Position numbers and translations under genes: made by a program | Origin: JABDLO01 sp035327565 | GTDB lineage: Bacteria > Bacteroidota > Bacteroidia > Chitinophagales > Saprospiraceae | Direction of reading: 5' to 3' | Assembly (NCBI GenBank): GCA_035327565.1 | Contig: DAOLDB010000015.1 | Coordinates: 8,931-72,930 of the forward strand | Length of the DNA: 64,000 nucleotides | Part shown: piece by piece, positions 1-8,552 of the stretch | How the letters are laid out: each line of letters opens with the position of its first letter | Numbering within the stretch: position 1 is the stretch's first letter | The notes under the pieces: generated by a model | Told to the model about the DNA's origin: nothing | The model's database searches: none | Seen by the model: only the letters and a program-made list of their open reading frames with translations

Positions 1-854
1 TGGAAGAAAACATTCAAAAAGCGGACAAACACCTCACCCTGTTGGAAAGGTCTCTGAGCGTTTTGGAAAAATATTTTGGAGAGTATCCATTTTCTTATGA
101 AAAAGTAGGCATCGTTGAGACCCCTCATTTAGGAATGGAACATCAAACCATGAATGCATACGGTAACAAGTTCAGGTACCAAACCATAGGGGAAGTGGAT
201 TTCGATTGGCTCATGCATCATGAATTGGGCCATGAATGGTGGGGTAACAAAGTATTTAACCGGGATTGGGCTCATATGTGGATTCAGGAAGGCATATGCA
301 GCTTTGGAGATGCATTGTTTACGCTTGAGTATGCCGGACAAGAGGCTTACAACCGGCACATGCGAATGACGGCGAGAAATGTAAAAAACCAGAAACCTAT
401 TATTCCTGGAGAAGTTGCTGATAGCGACGAGGTATATCAGCCGGACATCTATGGAAAAGGAGCTTTTTTTATGCATACTCTGAAATATATTCTGGGAGAT
501 GAACTCTTCTTCAGAATTTTACTCGATTTTATTCAGGAGCCCTCATATACTTATATCCATCCGGTGGATACGGAAGATGTAGAACAGTATTTTAGTCTGA
601 GATCAGGCCAAAACCTCAAGCCGATATTTGATTTTTATTTGAAGACTACAAAATGGCTGGAAATTGAAATAAGACAAAATTCAAAAGGTGAATATGAAGC
701 CAGGCTTACCAATTATGATGGCATTCTTCCCATTGAATTTGAAACCGACAAAGGAGTGATAAAAAAATTATTGGGACAGGATTGGCAGACAATCCATTCA
801 ACCGAATTTCCCATAGCGGATCCGGAAGGATATTACTTGAAAATAGTAAAATGA
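1..854 (+). CDS. M1 family metallopeptidase, C-terminal part (5' end outside window)
   Basis: The frame is open from base 3, so the gene begins upstream; the TTG at 42 is an internal Leu codon. About 283 residues are visible. They hold the gluzincin core of an M1 aminopeptidase: the GMEH exopeptidase-type motif (bp 132-143), the zinc motif HELGH (bp 219-233) followed by EWWG, and the third zinc ligand Glu in WIQEG (bp 288-290), with the family spacing between HEXXH and that Glu. The remainder is the helical and beta C-terminal part. M1 enzymes remove N-terminal residues from peptides; Bacteroidota versions are usually exported, but the signal region is not in view. A strong hairpin terminator follows directly. 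Family assignment is certain, substrate is not. Confidence 0.93.
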   Translation, partial: EENIQKADKHLTLLERSLSVLEKYFGEYPFSYEKVGIVETPHLGMEHQTMNAYGNKFRYQTIGEVDFDWLMHHELGHEWWGNKVFNRDWAHMWIQEGICSFGDALFTLEYAGQEAYNRHMRMTARNVKNQKPIIPGEVADSDEVYQPDIYGKGAFFMHTLKYILGDELFFRILLDFIQEPSYTYIHPVDTEDVEQYFSLRSGQNLKPIFDFYLKTTKWLEIEIRQNSKGEYEARLTNYDGILPIEFETDKGVIKKLLGQDWQTIHSTEFPIADPEGYYLKIVK

Positions 855-866
855 GTAAAGCCCATG

Positions 867-906
867 AAAAAAGCCAATAAGAAGAATACTTCTTACCGGC
901 TTTTTT
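867..906. terminator. Bidirectional intrinsic terminator
   Basis: The arms AAAAAAGCC (867-875) and GGCTTTTTT (898-906) pair perfectly. Inside them sits a second stem, AAGAAG/CTTCTT, with an AATA loop. A T-run follows on the plus strand, and the A-run gives a T-run on the minus strand. It can stop the aminopeptidase gene from the left and the arsR-type gene ending at 951 from the right. Confidence 0.85.
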
Positions 907-950
907 ATTTCTTGGTTGGTCTTTGAAATAGGACAGAAAGTGTAAATCTG

Positions 951-1256
951 CTATTTTCCCAGAAAATTTCTTACAGCCTTATTGGCTCGTTCGATGATTT
1001 CATAGTTGATGTGGTAATGAATAAACTTACCCTCCTTCTGAGAATGCACCACTCCGGCCATTTTTAATATTTTAAGATGCTGAGAAGTTATAGATTGCTC
1101 CAGATTAAGGGCTTTGTAAATCTTGTTGACATTAATTTTTTCATGCCTGTCGATATATTCCAGTATCTTTAATCTGAGCGGATGTGCTAACGCCCGCATC
1201 AATTCACAGGAATAATCCAACTTCTCGCTGTTAAAAACAACTTTGGTTTTTTTCAT
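951..1256 (-). CDS. ArsR-family winged-helix transcriptional regulator (copy 1)
   Basis: This 101-residue protein is a compact ArsR/SmtB-type winged helix. It has an ALAHPLRLKIL start helix, the recognition helix region SITSQHLKILK (about residues 54-64) and a beta wing GKFIHYHI (about 76-83). The cysteine box of metal sensors (ELCVCD) is replaced by IYKALNLEQS, so metal sensing at the alpha-3 site is not supported. One Cys is present near residue 17. It is similar in length and sequence to the next gene, read in the same direction, so the two look like a tandem duplication. The intergenic DNA between them (1257-1454) is very AT-rich and probably carries its promoter. Targets and ligand are unknown. 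Confidence 0.88.
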   Translation of the reverse strand: MKKTKVVFNSEKLDYSCELMRALAHPLRLKILEYIDRHEKINVNKIYKALNLEQSITSQHLKILKMAGVVHSQKEGKFIHYHINYEIIERANKAVRNFLGK

Positions 1257-1454
1257 ACGTTTTCCTATTTTGTAGTTTGACCTTAAGACAAATATGAGTA
1301 AAATATTTATATTTCAAAAGAAATATTATAAATTTTTTTAATTTGTAAAAGGTTTTTTAAAAACAGGAAACAAAATCTCTTGGTATTTTAATTCAATAAT
1401 TTAGCTGTGCTTGTATAAATTACTTATAATCAATTAGTTTTATTGATATGTAAA

Positions 1455-1796
1455 TTATGAACTTGCGAGCTCTTCAACCAACTTACCAATTTGAGCCAAC
1501 CGATCTTTATCCAGAGAATAATAAATAAATTTACCCTGACGATCAGTATCTACTACTCCGGCCCTTCGAAGAATGGCGAGATGTTGTGAAGCAACAGACT
1601 GCTCCAAACGGAGTTTTATGTAAATATCTGTGACGGTCATAGTATCATTCTCCTCTAAAAGATCAATGATCCTCTGTCTTAATTTGTGGTTTACTGCACG
1701 CAATACGAGCACAGCTTTACGTAGATCGGCGTAATCTAGATGTAAATCTTTACCGCCTTTCTTAAGAGTAACAGTTTCGTTTTTCTTACTTCTCAT
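1455..1796 (-). CDS. ArsR-family winged-helix transcriptional regulator (copy 2)
   Basis: This 113-residue winged-helix protein is homologous to the one encoded at 951-1256. It shares the pattern LEQSxxSQHLxILxxAGVV followed by GKFIxY. A basic N-terminal extension (MRSKKNE) precedes the fold. There are no cysteines at all, so neither metal nor thiol sensing by the classic ArsR sites is possible. DNA binding is expected through the SVASQHLAILR helix (about residues 68-78). About 200 bp separate it from copy 1 and about 210 bp from tsaB, so each is probably transcribed alone. Family assignment is firm; the regulated process is not visible. Confidence 0.88.
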   Translation of the reverse strand: MRSKKNETVTLKKGGKDLHLDYADLRKAVLVLRAVNHKLRQRIIDLLEENDTMTVTDIYIKLRLEQSVASQHLAILRRAGVVDTDRQGKFIYYSLDKDRLAQIGKLVEELASS

Positions 1797-2005
1797 ATGA
1801 AATATTTTGCTTGTTCACGGAATACTTTAAGAGTTATTCAATAACAATGCCAAAATCAAAAACAATGAGTAAAAAAGAAGACAGGTGATTGAAATGCAGC
1901 CAAAAGTGTACCCATGGAATAACCCAATAAAAGCAGGTGAACGAAGTTATATTATCATATCAATCATATGTAACAAACAGTATTACACGATAAAACGTTC
2001 AAGAA

Positions 2006-2689
2006 TTATAATTTCTGATTTTTAGGCCTGGTTATATTGGGTGATTTGAAGTAGTTGGGTTCAAAATATGCAAGATCTAAAAATTCTTTTCTTTTAAACC
2101 TGGCTTCACATTCTCGAAAATGATGAATTGCGCTGCATTGTGATTCAAAAACTTGAATTCTCTCAGAATTTTTTATATTCCGGATTTTCCATGCTCCATT
2201 TCCACAGACCCATATTTTGCCCTTTGAGAAATACTTGTCCAGACAATCATCAGTAACAATCATATTTGAAATGGGAAGCAATGAGTGGATATTATGATCA
2301 AATATTGAATAATATACTTCCATTCTTCTTGCATCAAGCATGGGAATTATGATATCATTTTCCAACGCTGCACTCCGGCAGGTTTCAGCAATGCCTTGTA
2401 AAGTATTGAGTTCAATCAAAGGAATTCCTGCACCCAGAGCCAACCCTTTAGCAGCGGAAGTTCCCACTCTCAGGCCAGTATAAGAACCAGGCCCTATACT
2501 GATTCCTATAGCTTGGATCTGGTGCAATTGAAGACCGGCCCTTTCAAGACAGGATTTTACCTGAAGTGTAATGCATTCTGTGTGGCTGTTCTTGATGTGG
2601 TTGTCTTCTACAAATATTTGTTCATCGGATCGCTTAATGGCCACTGAACAAACTTCAGTAGCGGTCTCTATACACAGAAAGTGGCTCAT
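2006..2689 (-). CDS. tsaB: tRNA threonylcarbamoyladenosine biosynthesis protein TsaB
   Basis: The 227-residue product carries the ASKHA-fold features of TsaB: the N-terminal strand LCIETATEVCSVAI with the family's early ETAT signature, and the GISIGPGSYTGLRVG motif near residues 62-76. TsaB is the scaffold partner of TsaD in the complex that makes the t6A modification at position 37 of ANN-decoding tRNAs. Length is normal for the family. The start codon overlaps the stop of the upstream S41 protease gene in an ATGA (2686-2689), so the two are translationally coupled. The C-terminal half is more divergent, as usual for TsaB. Confidence 0.93.
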   Translation of the reverse strand: MSHFLCIETATEVCSVAIKRSDEQIFVEDNHIKNSHTECITLQVKSCLERAGLQLHQIQAIGISIGPGSYTGLRVGTSAAKGLALGAGIPLIELNTLQGIAETCRSAALENDIIIPMLDARRMEVYYSIFDHNIHSLLPISNMIVTDDCLDKYFSKGKIWVCGNGAWKIRNIKNSERIQVFESQCSAIHHFRECEARFKRKEFLDLAYFEPNYFKSPNITRPKNQKL

Positions 2690-4350
2690 TTTACCCCCCT
2701 TATCCGATGGTAAATATCTTTATTTAACAATACTTCCATGGCCACTAAAACATCGGGATCTTTGGAAAGCGAAAATTTAATCCTCCCGCTTTGTAAGAAA
2801 AAGCGACTAATGATTTCTTTTTCGATTTCTTCGATGATGCTTTCTTTTTCCTTGGAAAGAGCCGCGTTCTTTTCTTTTTCTACAGCCTCCTTCAAAGGAA
2901 AGCATAAGGCTTCAAGTCCGGTATCGGGAAATTCTTCAGAAATCACATCAGCTATATCAGAAAGTAATATTTCCGTTTCAGTTGTAAATTCAAAACCATG
3001 GGTTTTGAGATAATTTTCAAAGCGATGAAAATCTTTGAAAGTGTAGTAATCGGTATTTTTTAATGAGTCCATTTCTGTTATGTATTCATTGACAAACTTG
3101 AATATCATATGATCTTTTTTAAGCGCATACATGAGAGGTGACTCTGAGGGGACTTCCATGACAATGTCCGGAGCCACACCTCCTCCATCGAGAACATCTC
3201 TTCCATTTCTGGTTTTAAATATTGCACGACGTTCATCCGGGATGTTTACGGGAAGCCCATTGGCATATTCTGCGCTTTGTATACAGCGACCGCTGGGAAT
3301 GTAATATTTAGAAATAGTGATCTTTAAACGGTTGTTATAAGCGATGTTTTCAACATTTTGTACCAAACCCTTTCCAAAGCTCCGTTGTCCTACCAGGATT
3401 CCCCTGTCTAAATCCTGAATGACGCCGGCCACAATCTCAGATGCAGATGCAGACCGGTCATTGATTAGCACTGCGAGAGGAATATCCAGATCTAAAGGAG
3501 TATTGCTTGTCCGGTAAACTTTATCATCTTCGATAGACTTTCCTTTAGTGGTCACTACTAATTCTCCGTTTTCTATAAAAAGATTCGATACAAATATCGC
3601 TTCACGCAATAGTCCGCCACCATTGTCTCTTAAATCCAGGATCATTCCCTTCAGTGGGCCGTGTACCTTTTTAAGATCTCTAATAGCGGACTCTATATTT
3701 TTAGCGCTGTTATTGGTAAAAGTCGTTAGAATTACATATCCCACCCCATCTTTAACCATCCCATAGTAGGGAACATTATCCCTGTTGGTTTCTGAACGAA
3801 CGATAGTGATGGGAAATAAGGTGTTTTCTGCAGGTCTTTGAATGACTAATTTAACGCCTGTACCAGGCACACCCCGAATAACCCGGTCAAGATCTTCCAG
3901 TGATTTTCCTTCAGTTGACAAACCGTTTACCATAATGATTTGGTCACCGGCTTTTAACCCTGCATTCAATGCCGGAGATCCATCATATGGAGCCAATATG
4001 GTTAATATTCCGTCAACCAAGTCAATTTCTGCACCAATACCTTTATATGTTTCATCTTCCTGAAGCCTGTAGCTTTCAACTTCCGCTTCAGAAATATAAT
4101 TGGTATAGGGGTCCAGGGAACTCACCATGGCATCAATCCCGGTTCGCATCAATTCTGATGGATCCAGATTATCGACGTATTTTGTATTGAGCTCTTTGTA
4201 TACTTTGACAAATATTTCAATATTCTTTGAAATTTCGAAAAGCTTGTCGCTGAAAACATATCCTGAGGAGACAAGGATGGACAAGAGGAAAACGCCCCCT
4301 ATAATGAGATTCTTAAAGCTCAATCGTGATTTTCTGTTATTTTTTTTCAT
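2686..4350 (-). CDS. S41 family C-terminal processing peptidase (CtpA/Prc-like)
   Basis: This 554-residue exported protease has an N-terminal membrane anchor or signal segment (about residues 14-32), a helical region with the SSLDPYTNYIS motif, a PDZ domain (roughly 95-185) and the S41 catalytic core. The catalytic Ser is Ser302 in the SASASE motif and the catalytic Lys is Lys327 in SFGKG; their 25-residue spacing matches E. coli Prc. The C-terminal extension of about 150 residues is typical of Bacteroidota homologues. The family degrades or trims proteins in the periplasm from their C-termini. The gene is co-transcribed with tsaB through an ATGA overlap. The exact substrate is unknown. Confidence 0.93.
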   Translation of the reverse strand: MKKNNRKSRLSFKNLIIGGVFLLSILVSSGYVFSDKLFEISKNIEIFVKVYKELNTKYVDNLDPSELMRTGIDAMVSSLDPYTNYISEAEVESYRLQEDETYKGIGAEIDLVDGILTILAPYDGSPALNAGLKAGDQIIMVNGLSTEGKSLEDLDRVIRGVPGTGVKLVIQRPAENTLFPITIVRSETNRDNVPYYGMVKDGVGYVILTTFTNNSAKNIESAIRDLKKVHGPLKGMILDLRDNGGGLLREAIFVSNLFIENGELVVTTKGKSIEDDKVYRTSNTPLDLDIPLAVLINDRSASASEIVAGVIQDLDRGILVGQRSFGKGLVQNVENIAYNNRLKITISKYYIPSGRCIQSAEYANGLPVNIPDERRAIFKTRNGRDVLDGGGVAPDIVMEVPSESPLMYALKKDHMIFKFVNEYITEMDSLKNTDYYTFKDFHRFENYLKTHGFEFTTETEILLSDIADVISEEFPDTGLEALCFPLKEAVEKEKNAALSKEKESIIEEIEKEIISRFFLQSGRIKFSLSKDPDVLVAMEVLLNKDIYHRIRGVK

Positions 4351-4430
4351 TTTGAAAACTCTTCTTTAACCAATTAAAACCAACTATTTAACCAACGTAA
4401 CAATTAGGATTTTTTTTATAAATCATACAC

Positions 4431-5210
4431 TTATTTGGAGGATAAAAACCGGCGTACTTCGGACAATAGCAGGCCGGGTTGATCTGAATGAACCCAGTGA
4501 CCTGAGTCCTTGATAGTGACCAACTGCATTTTCGAAAATATCTTTCTCAATTCACTTTCCTTTTCCAATGGAATATAACCGGAATTTTCTCCCCGAATAA
4601 ATAGTGTAGGATGGTCAATTCTGTCTAAATTAAGACTTTTTAAAATTTCTGGGTAGGATTCATGCAGGACGGGTAAATTCATTTTCCATTGAAAGCCCCC
4701 CGTCTTCAATCTTTTGAGATTCTTCATCAGAAATGATACAACTGCAGGATCGTTAATGTTATGCAGCAAGTTTTCTTCAATCAATTTCCGGCTGTCAGTG
4801 GATTCTATGTTTACAGAAATAAGTGAATCCAAAATGTTTTCATGACCACCTGGATATTTAAATGGGGTTATATCTACGACGATAAGATGATCGATAGAGT
4901 CGGGTTCCATCTCTGCCAGCTTCATAGCTACTTTTCCACCCATAGAATGGCCCAGAATATGGGCATGATGGATCCAATGTTCTTCCATGAATTGCTTTAC
5001 ATCTTCAGCAGCCTTTTCATAAGTAAATCGACTAACATGAAATGAACGACCATGATTTTGCAAATCCAATAAAATAACCATTTGATTTTTCGCCATCTCT
5101 TTTGCAAAGCTCATCCAGTTATCCGAAGAGCCCAAAAAGCCATGTAATATAATAATGGGCTCCCCTTCTCCTATAATTTTATAAAATAAACGATGGTGGT
5201 TTTGGTTCAT
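4431..5210 (-). CDS. Alpha/beta hydrolase, YbfF-like esterase
   Basis: The 259-residue protein is a single-domain alpha/beta hydrolase without a signal peptide. Visible motifs are the oxyanion-hole HGFLGSSDNW near residue 24, the nucleophile elbow GHSMGG with Ser89, a late FIRGENS acid region and the catalytic His in DSGHWVH near the C-terminus. The HGFLGSSDNW and GHSMGGK signatures match the YbfF-type esterase group, which acts on short acyl esters or thioesters. It lies just upstream of the S41 protease gene on the same strand with an 80-bp AT-rich gap. The substrate cannot be read from sequence. Confidence 0.88.
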   Translation of the reverse strand: MNQNHHRLFYKIIGEGEPIIILHGFLGSSDNWMSFAKEMAKNQMVILLDLQNHGRSFHVSRFTYEKAAEDVKQFMEEHWIHHAHILGHSMGGKVAMKLAEMEPDSIDHLIVVDITPFKYPGGHENILDSLISVNIESTDSRKLIEENLLHNINDPAVVSFLMKNLKRLKTGGFQWKMNLPVLHESYPEILKSLNLDRIDHPTLFIRGENSGYIPLEKESELRKIFSKMQLVTIKDSGHWVHSDQPGLLLSEVRRFLSSK

Positions 5211-5664
5211 ATTTGCGAAAAGAATAAAAATGGAATAAAAAATCCCGGCAATTTGTTCAAATTATGACTAAGACGAACCGGATCAAAAAAATATCCCGGT
5301 ACGGTAGTACCGGGACAGTAAGAAAAACGAAACTGGACAAAATATTTATCTTCCTGGAATTTCTGTGTTTGACGAGTATTCCCGGGAACTTATCAATAAA
5401 CACACTCAACACATTATCGCAAAATTAAATATGTTTTTACAACAATGCTAATTAATTATAAAAAAATTTACAATTTATACGCAATCACTTCATCCAATAG
5501 GGAATCAGATATTTGCTCGAATATTGCAAAGCTTAAAATAGAGGGATTCCGCCTATGTATAAAGAATGAGGTAAAAAGAATTTGCTTTAATTCAGAATCA
5601 TAAAACCCTGCATTCAAATAGTATTACAATAATCAAGTCAAGTGATAATCAAACAAATCTGTTG
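5211..5664. other. Gene-poor gap
   Basis: No frame with a convincing start or codon pattern is visible on either strand. The only clear structure is the hairpin at 5294-5315. The rest is AT-rich spacer. Confidence 0.6.
5281..5315 (-). terminator. Intrinsic terminator, minus strand
   Basis: A perfect 9-bp inverted repeat TCCCGGTAC-GGTA-GTACCGGGA occupies 5294-5315. Read on the minus strand it is followed by ATATTTTTTTG, a good U-tract. It lies about 350 bp beyond the stop of the large HYR protein gene, so either that transcript has a long 3' UTR or an unseen short transcript ends here. Confidence 0.75.
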
Positions 5665-8040
5665 TCAATATTTTATAATCTTTCCATTAAAAATCTCTCT
5701 ATTCATCTCGACTTTGTAAAGATACATACCTGAAGGAAGCGCCTGGACGGAAATGTTTTCTGTAGTTTTGCCGTGTTGAACCAGTAAATCTCTTCGCATA
5801 TATAAGCGTCCATCAGTTCCAAAAAGCCATAAAGTAGCCCATCCTTCTTGATTGTTATTGATGATTTCTACCTGGAAGTTTTCTACTACTGGGTTTGGAA
5901 ACAATCTAACACGGTTTTCGTCTATTCGAAAATATCTTTCAAGATTATTGCGCAAATCATTTAAATTGTAAGTTAAAACATGGCCTGCATCTACTTCCGA
6001 ACTTCTGGTTTGGATATCCCTTTGCAAATCCTGATGATCAGAATATACTTTCCCAAGATACACCAGGTAGAAATTGATATCAGAAAGATCTTCGTCCCAA
6101 TGATCCACCATATAAGGGAGATTATATGCCCCGGGGTCAGACATGTTTTCTTTCTCACCGGCATGATCTTTATAAAATTTGTGGTTCATACCGCCGGAAA
6201 ATGTTTGTCTTTCACCGGCTATCCATTCTATCATTTCAAGGACATCATTCATATCAATGATACCGTCATTATTCACATCAGCAGCAATAAGTTGATAAGG
6301 GTGCTCCATTTTTTTAATACCGGCAACATGTTCCAGTACTGTCTGAACATCCACCATAGTTATATTTTGTCGGATATGTACCGGCTCAATGCCCTGGATC
6401 AGGAAACCCGGGCTTTCCAAATCAGAAGTCATAAATTGATAAAGGCCTTCTTCAGATGTTTGCAGAGTATCTTTTATATAATACCGTGCGGTATCTCTTA
6501 CGACTTTTGTTACTTCTTTGGGAATCATCATATAGAGAAGAACTCCCATCCGATTAATCCGTGGGATCATATCATATTCGATAATAGTAACTTCTTGAGA
6601 ATCTATTACAACATGTTCATGCATGTTTTTTATTTCAATCTTCACTCCGGACACTGAACTTCCGTAAGGATCTTGCACTTTGCCCGAGATTATCATTCTT
6701 TCCCCGTCTTCATTATCTTCTTCCCCATCGTTGTTATCTTCCTCCTCTTCTTCCTCCTCTTCTTCTTCATCGTCTTCTTCATCGTCCTCTTCCTCACCGT
6801 TCTCTTCACCCCCCGGTTCTCCATCTTCGGGATCTTCTGCCTCACAACTTGGAATTCCGGCTGCATTATTTTGAACACTGATTTGAACTACGCAAAAATC
6901 CTGTTTTCCAAAAGCGTTGGTTACCCAAACCTGAACATTATTGATCCCTACATTATCACATGTAAAAATTTTTGTATCATCGTGAGGGTTGGAGCTAAAG
7001 GAAAACTTAAGAGGCCCGCTATTACAGTGAGCGATACTCCCCTGGTCAAGACTTTTAGCCTTAATTTCCACCATGCCGGCATCATTAAAGCCATCCCCGT
7101 TGGTATCAATACCCATTAATGCTACACTGGTATTGTTGATGCAATACGGGGTTGGAGCTTTATCGCTTTTTACTTCGACCCACACTTCGCATTTTGTTTT
7201 CTGGCCGCAGCCAAAAGAAATAGTATAGGTTACTTTCGTCTTTCCAACAGGGTATATTCCGGAAATGTCAGCACCTTTTTTCTTCGCATAAGGTGAATTG
7301 TGGTCTATTTGGGCAGTTCCTGAACAATGCAGGTTTCCTATGGTCAATGGCGGTATTTTTACATCAGCACTGGTACAATTTGTTGAAAAAGCAACGACAT
7401 CTCCGGGGCAATGAATATCGGGTGATTCCTCAAACATAATTTTTATTACCTGATTCCTCTTCCATATTCCCTGATGGGGGTTATAGGTGGGATGATATAC
7501 ACACCAGTCAATCACAGTCCATGTACGTATAATTTTTGAACAGGTTCCCTGGTGATTGAACCACATGTCTTTAAATGAATGTAAAACTTCACTACAGGGT
7601 TTTATATGCCATGTAGGAAAACTTTTCAAAGCATGCGGGGATATATCGGCCGTACATCCGCTTACTACAATGTCTTGGGGCCAGGTGATGTGGCTGCTGT
7701 TAAATGAACCGCCTCCCGTCACCGTAATGGTTTGTGAACATGTATAAACACGCCAGTAAGGGTCCATGTATTTCCAAGTCCTTGTAATGGTGCCGGTATT
7801 GCACTTTCCAAGATTGAACTTTACCGTGGGATTGCCTACACTTCGCTTCCCCCAGTTATCAATAAAAAATGCCTGTCCAAATTTATCCAGATTATGAAAA
7901 CTTTCAAGGCACGAAACCGTAGTATCATTGGGACAGACCAAACCCCAAAATGAGTTATTCCCCAAGGCAGAAAGTCCACCATGAAGTACACAAATGAATA
8001 ACGGTAATATGATATAATCCTTAGTAAATGGTTTTTTCAT
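5665..8040 (-). CDS. Secreted HYR-like/dockerin-like protein with T9SS type A sorting domain
   Basis: This 791-residue exported protein has several parts. A signal peptide covers residues 1-25. A Cys- and Trp-rich region with repeated CxxTITVTGGGSF, IxWPxD and RTWTVIDWC patterns runs to about 390 and resembles HYR-type adhesin repeats of Saprospiraceae. A nearly pure Glu/Asp linker follows (about 400-445). Then come a carboxypeptidase-regulatory-like beta domain starting at ISGKVQDPYG, a dockerin-like calcium loop ADVNNDGIIDMNDV (about 580-595), and a final type A T9SS sorting domain (about 710-791) beginning RLFPNP and ending GKIIKY. It should be carried across the outer membrane and cleaved or anchored by a PorU-like sortase. 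No enzymatic domain is recognised; an adhesive or structural role is inference. Confidence 0.82.
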   Translation of the reverse strand: MKKPFTKDYIILPLFICVLHGGLSALGNNSFWGLVCPNDTTVSCLESFHNLDKFGQAFFIDNWGKRSVGNPTVKFNLGKCNTGTITRTWKYMDPYWRVYTCSQTITVTGGGSFNSSHITWPQDIVVSGCTADISPHALKSFPTWHIKPCSEVLHSFKDMWFNHQGTCSKIIRTWTVIDWCVYHPTYNPHQGIWKRNQVIKIMFEESPDIHCPGDVVAFSTNCTSADVKIPPLTIGNLHCSGTAQIDHNSPYAKKKGADISGIYPVGKTKVTYTISFGCGQKTKCEVWVEVKSDKAPTPYCINNTSVALMGIDTNGDGFNDAGMVEIKAKSLDQGSIAHCNSGPLKFSFSSNPHDDTKIFTCDNVGINNVQVWVTNAFGKQDFCVVQISVQNNAAGIPSCEAEDPEDGEPGGEENGEEEDDEEDDEEEEEEEEEEDNNDGEEDNEDGERMIISGKVQDPYGSSVSGVKIEIKNMHEHVVIDSQEVTIIEYDMIPRINRMGVLLYMMIPKEVTKVVRDTARYYIKDTLQTSEEGLYQFMTSDLESPGFLIQGIEPVHIRQNITMVDVQTVLEHVAGIKKMEHPYQLIAADVNNDGIIDMNDVLEMIEWIAGERQTFSGGMNHKFYKDHAGEKENMSDPGAYNLPYMVDHWDEDLSDINFYLVYLGKVYSDHQDLQRDIQTRSSEVDAGHVLTYNLNDLRNNLERYFRIDENRVRLFPNPVVENFQVEIINNNQEGWATLWLFGTDGRLYMRRDLLVQHGKTTENISVQALPSGMYLYKVEMNREIFNGKIIKY
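6706..6840. repeat. Low-complexity GAA/GAG/GAT tract encoding an acidic linker
   Basis: The plus strand reads as an almost unbroken run of CTT, CTC and TTC triplets. The encoding strand is therefore GAA/GAG/GAT, giving a Glu/Asp-rich linker between the HYR-like part and the C-terminal part of the large secreted protein. Such a tract is prone to length change by slippage. It also generates spurious open frames rich in Ser on the other strand. Confidence 0.8.
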
Positions 8041-8552
8041 GTTTTCAAAAATATAGAGTTAAAAAAATTGGCTCACTCAGTCTAATCAAATATACATAAG
8101 GAATCAATATCGTGTGAAGCATCAAGAAAAAAATTTTTAAAAAACATTGATTTCCAAAGGAAAATAACCCAATGTTTTATTTTTTACATGAAGTCAAATT
8201 TAGATTTGTAGACGAAAACTACTACAAAAGATAAGGAAAATTATTTTTATAATTATGACAATACCTGCTGCGCTGAGCTACCCAACTGTATTTTCTGAAG
8301 GACAGTTTGAGTTTCTAATCGTGGACAGGTATATTCTGATAATGGATGAATCCAGCCAGATGAACCAGACCTCAATCCAGCCGGCTTCACATACAGATCA
8401 TTATAAAAATTAAGCAATCTAACATTAAAAGTCGCCTATTGATAAGTTGCGGACACAGGCAGAATATTCCGGATTTATCCGAAAATGTCATTTCATTGGA
8501 ATGTCATTTTAATAAATAAAGTGAATCTGTATACTTTCCTCAAAAGCCTGAC
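8041..8552. other. Gene-poor gap with one weak small frame
   Basis: The gap separates two large minus-strand genes for exported proteins. A 52-codon ATG frame on the plus strand (8255-8413) reads as a polar Ser/Gln/Thr-rich peptide with no recognisable feature and is not supported as a gene. A CAAATATA at 8087-8094 gives TATATTTG on the minus strand, which fits the Bacteroidota -7 element TAnnTTTG about 45 bp upstream of the HYR gene. No matching -33 TTTG was found at the usual spacing. Confidence 0.4.

Noticed and set aside
4431..5210. Alpha/beta hydrolase as MenH or BioH
   Set aside because: No menaquinone or biotin gene nearby and the wording fits the YbfF-like esterases better; kept as a general esterase.
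6680..6878. Poly-Ser and poly-Lys frames in the acidic-linker tract
   Set aside because: They arise from reading the GAA/GAG repeat in other frames; no independent support.
5980..7119. Two long plus-strand frames (225 and 148 codons) opposite the HYR protein gene
   Set aside because: They are antisense to a gene with a signal peptide, domain order and sorting tail. Their sequence is His/Ile/Phe-rich without motifs, as expected from a mirrored frame.
8255..8413. 52-codon ATG frame in the gap before the HYR gene
   Set aside because: Polar low-complexity peptide with no recognisable feature; too short to claim as a gene.
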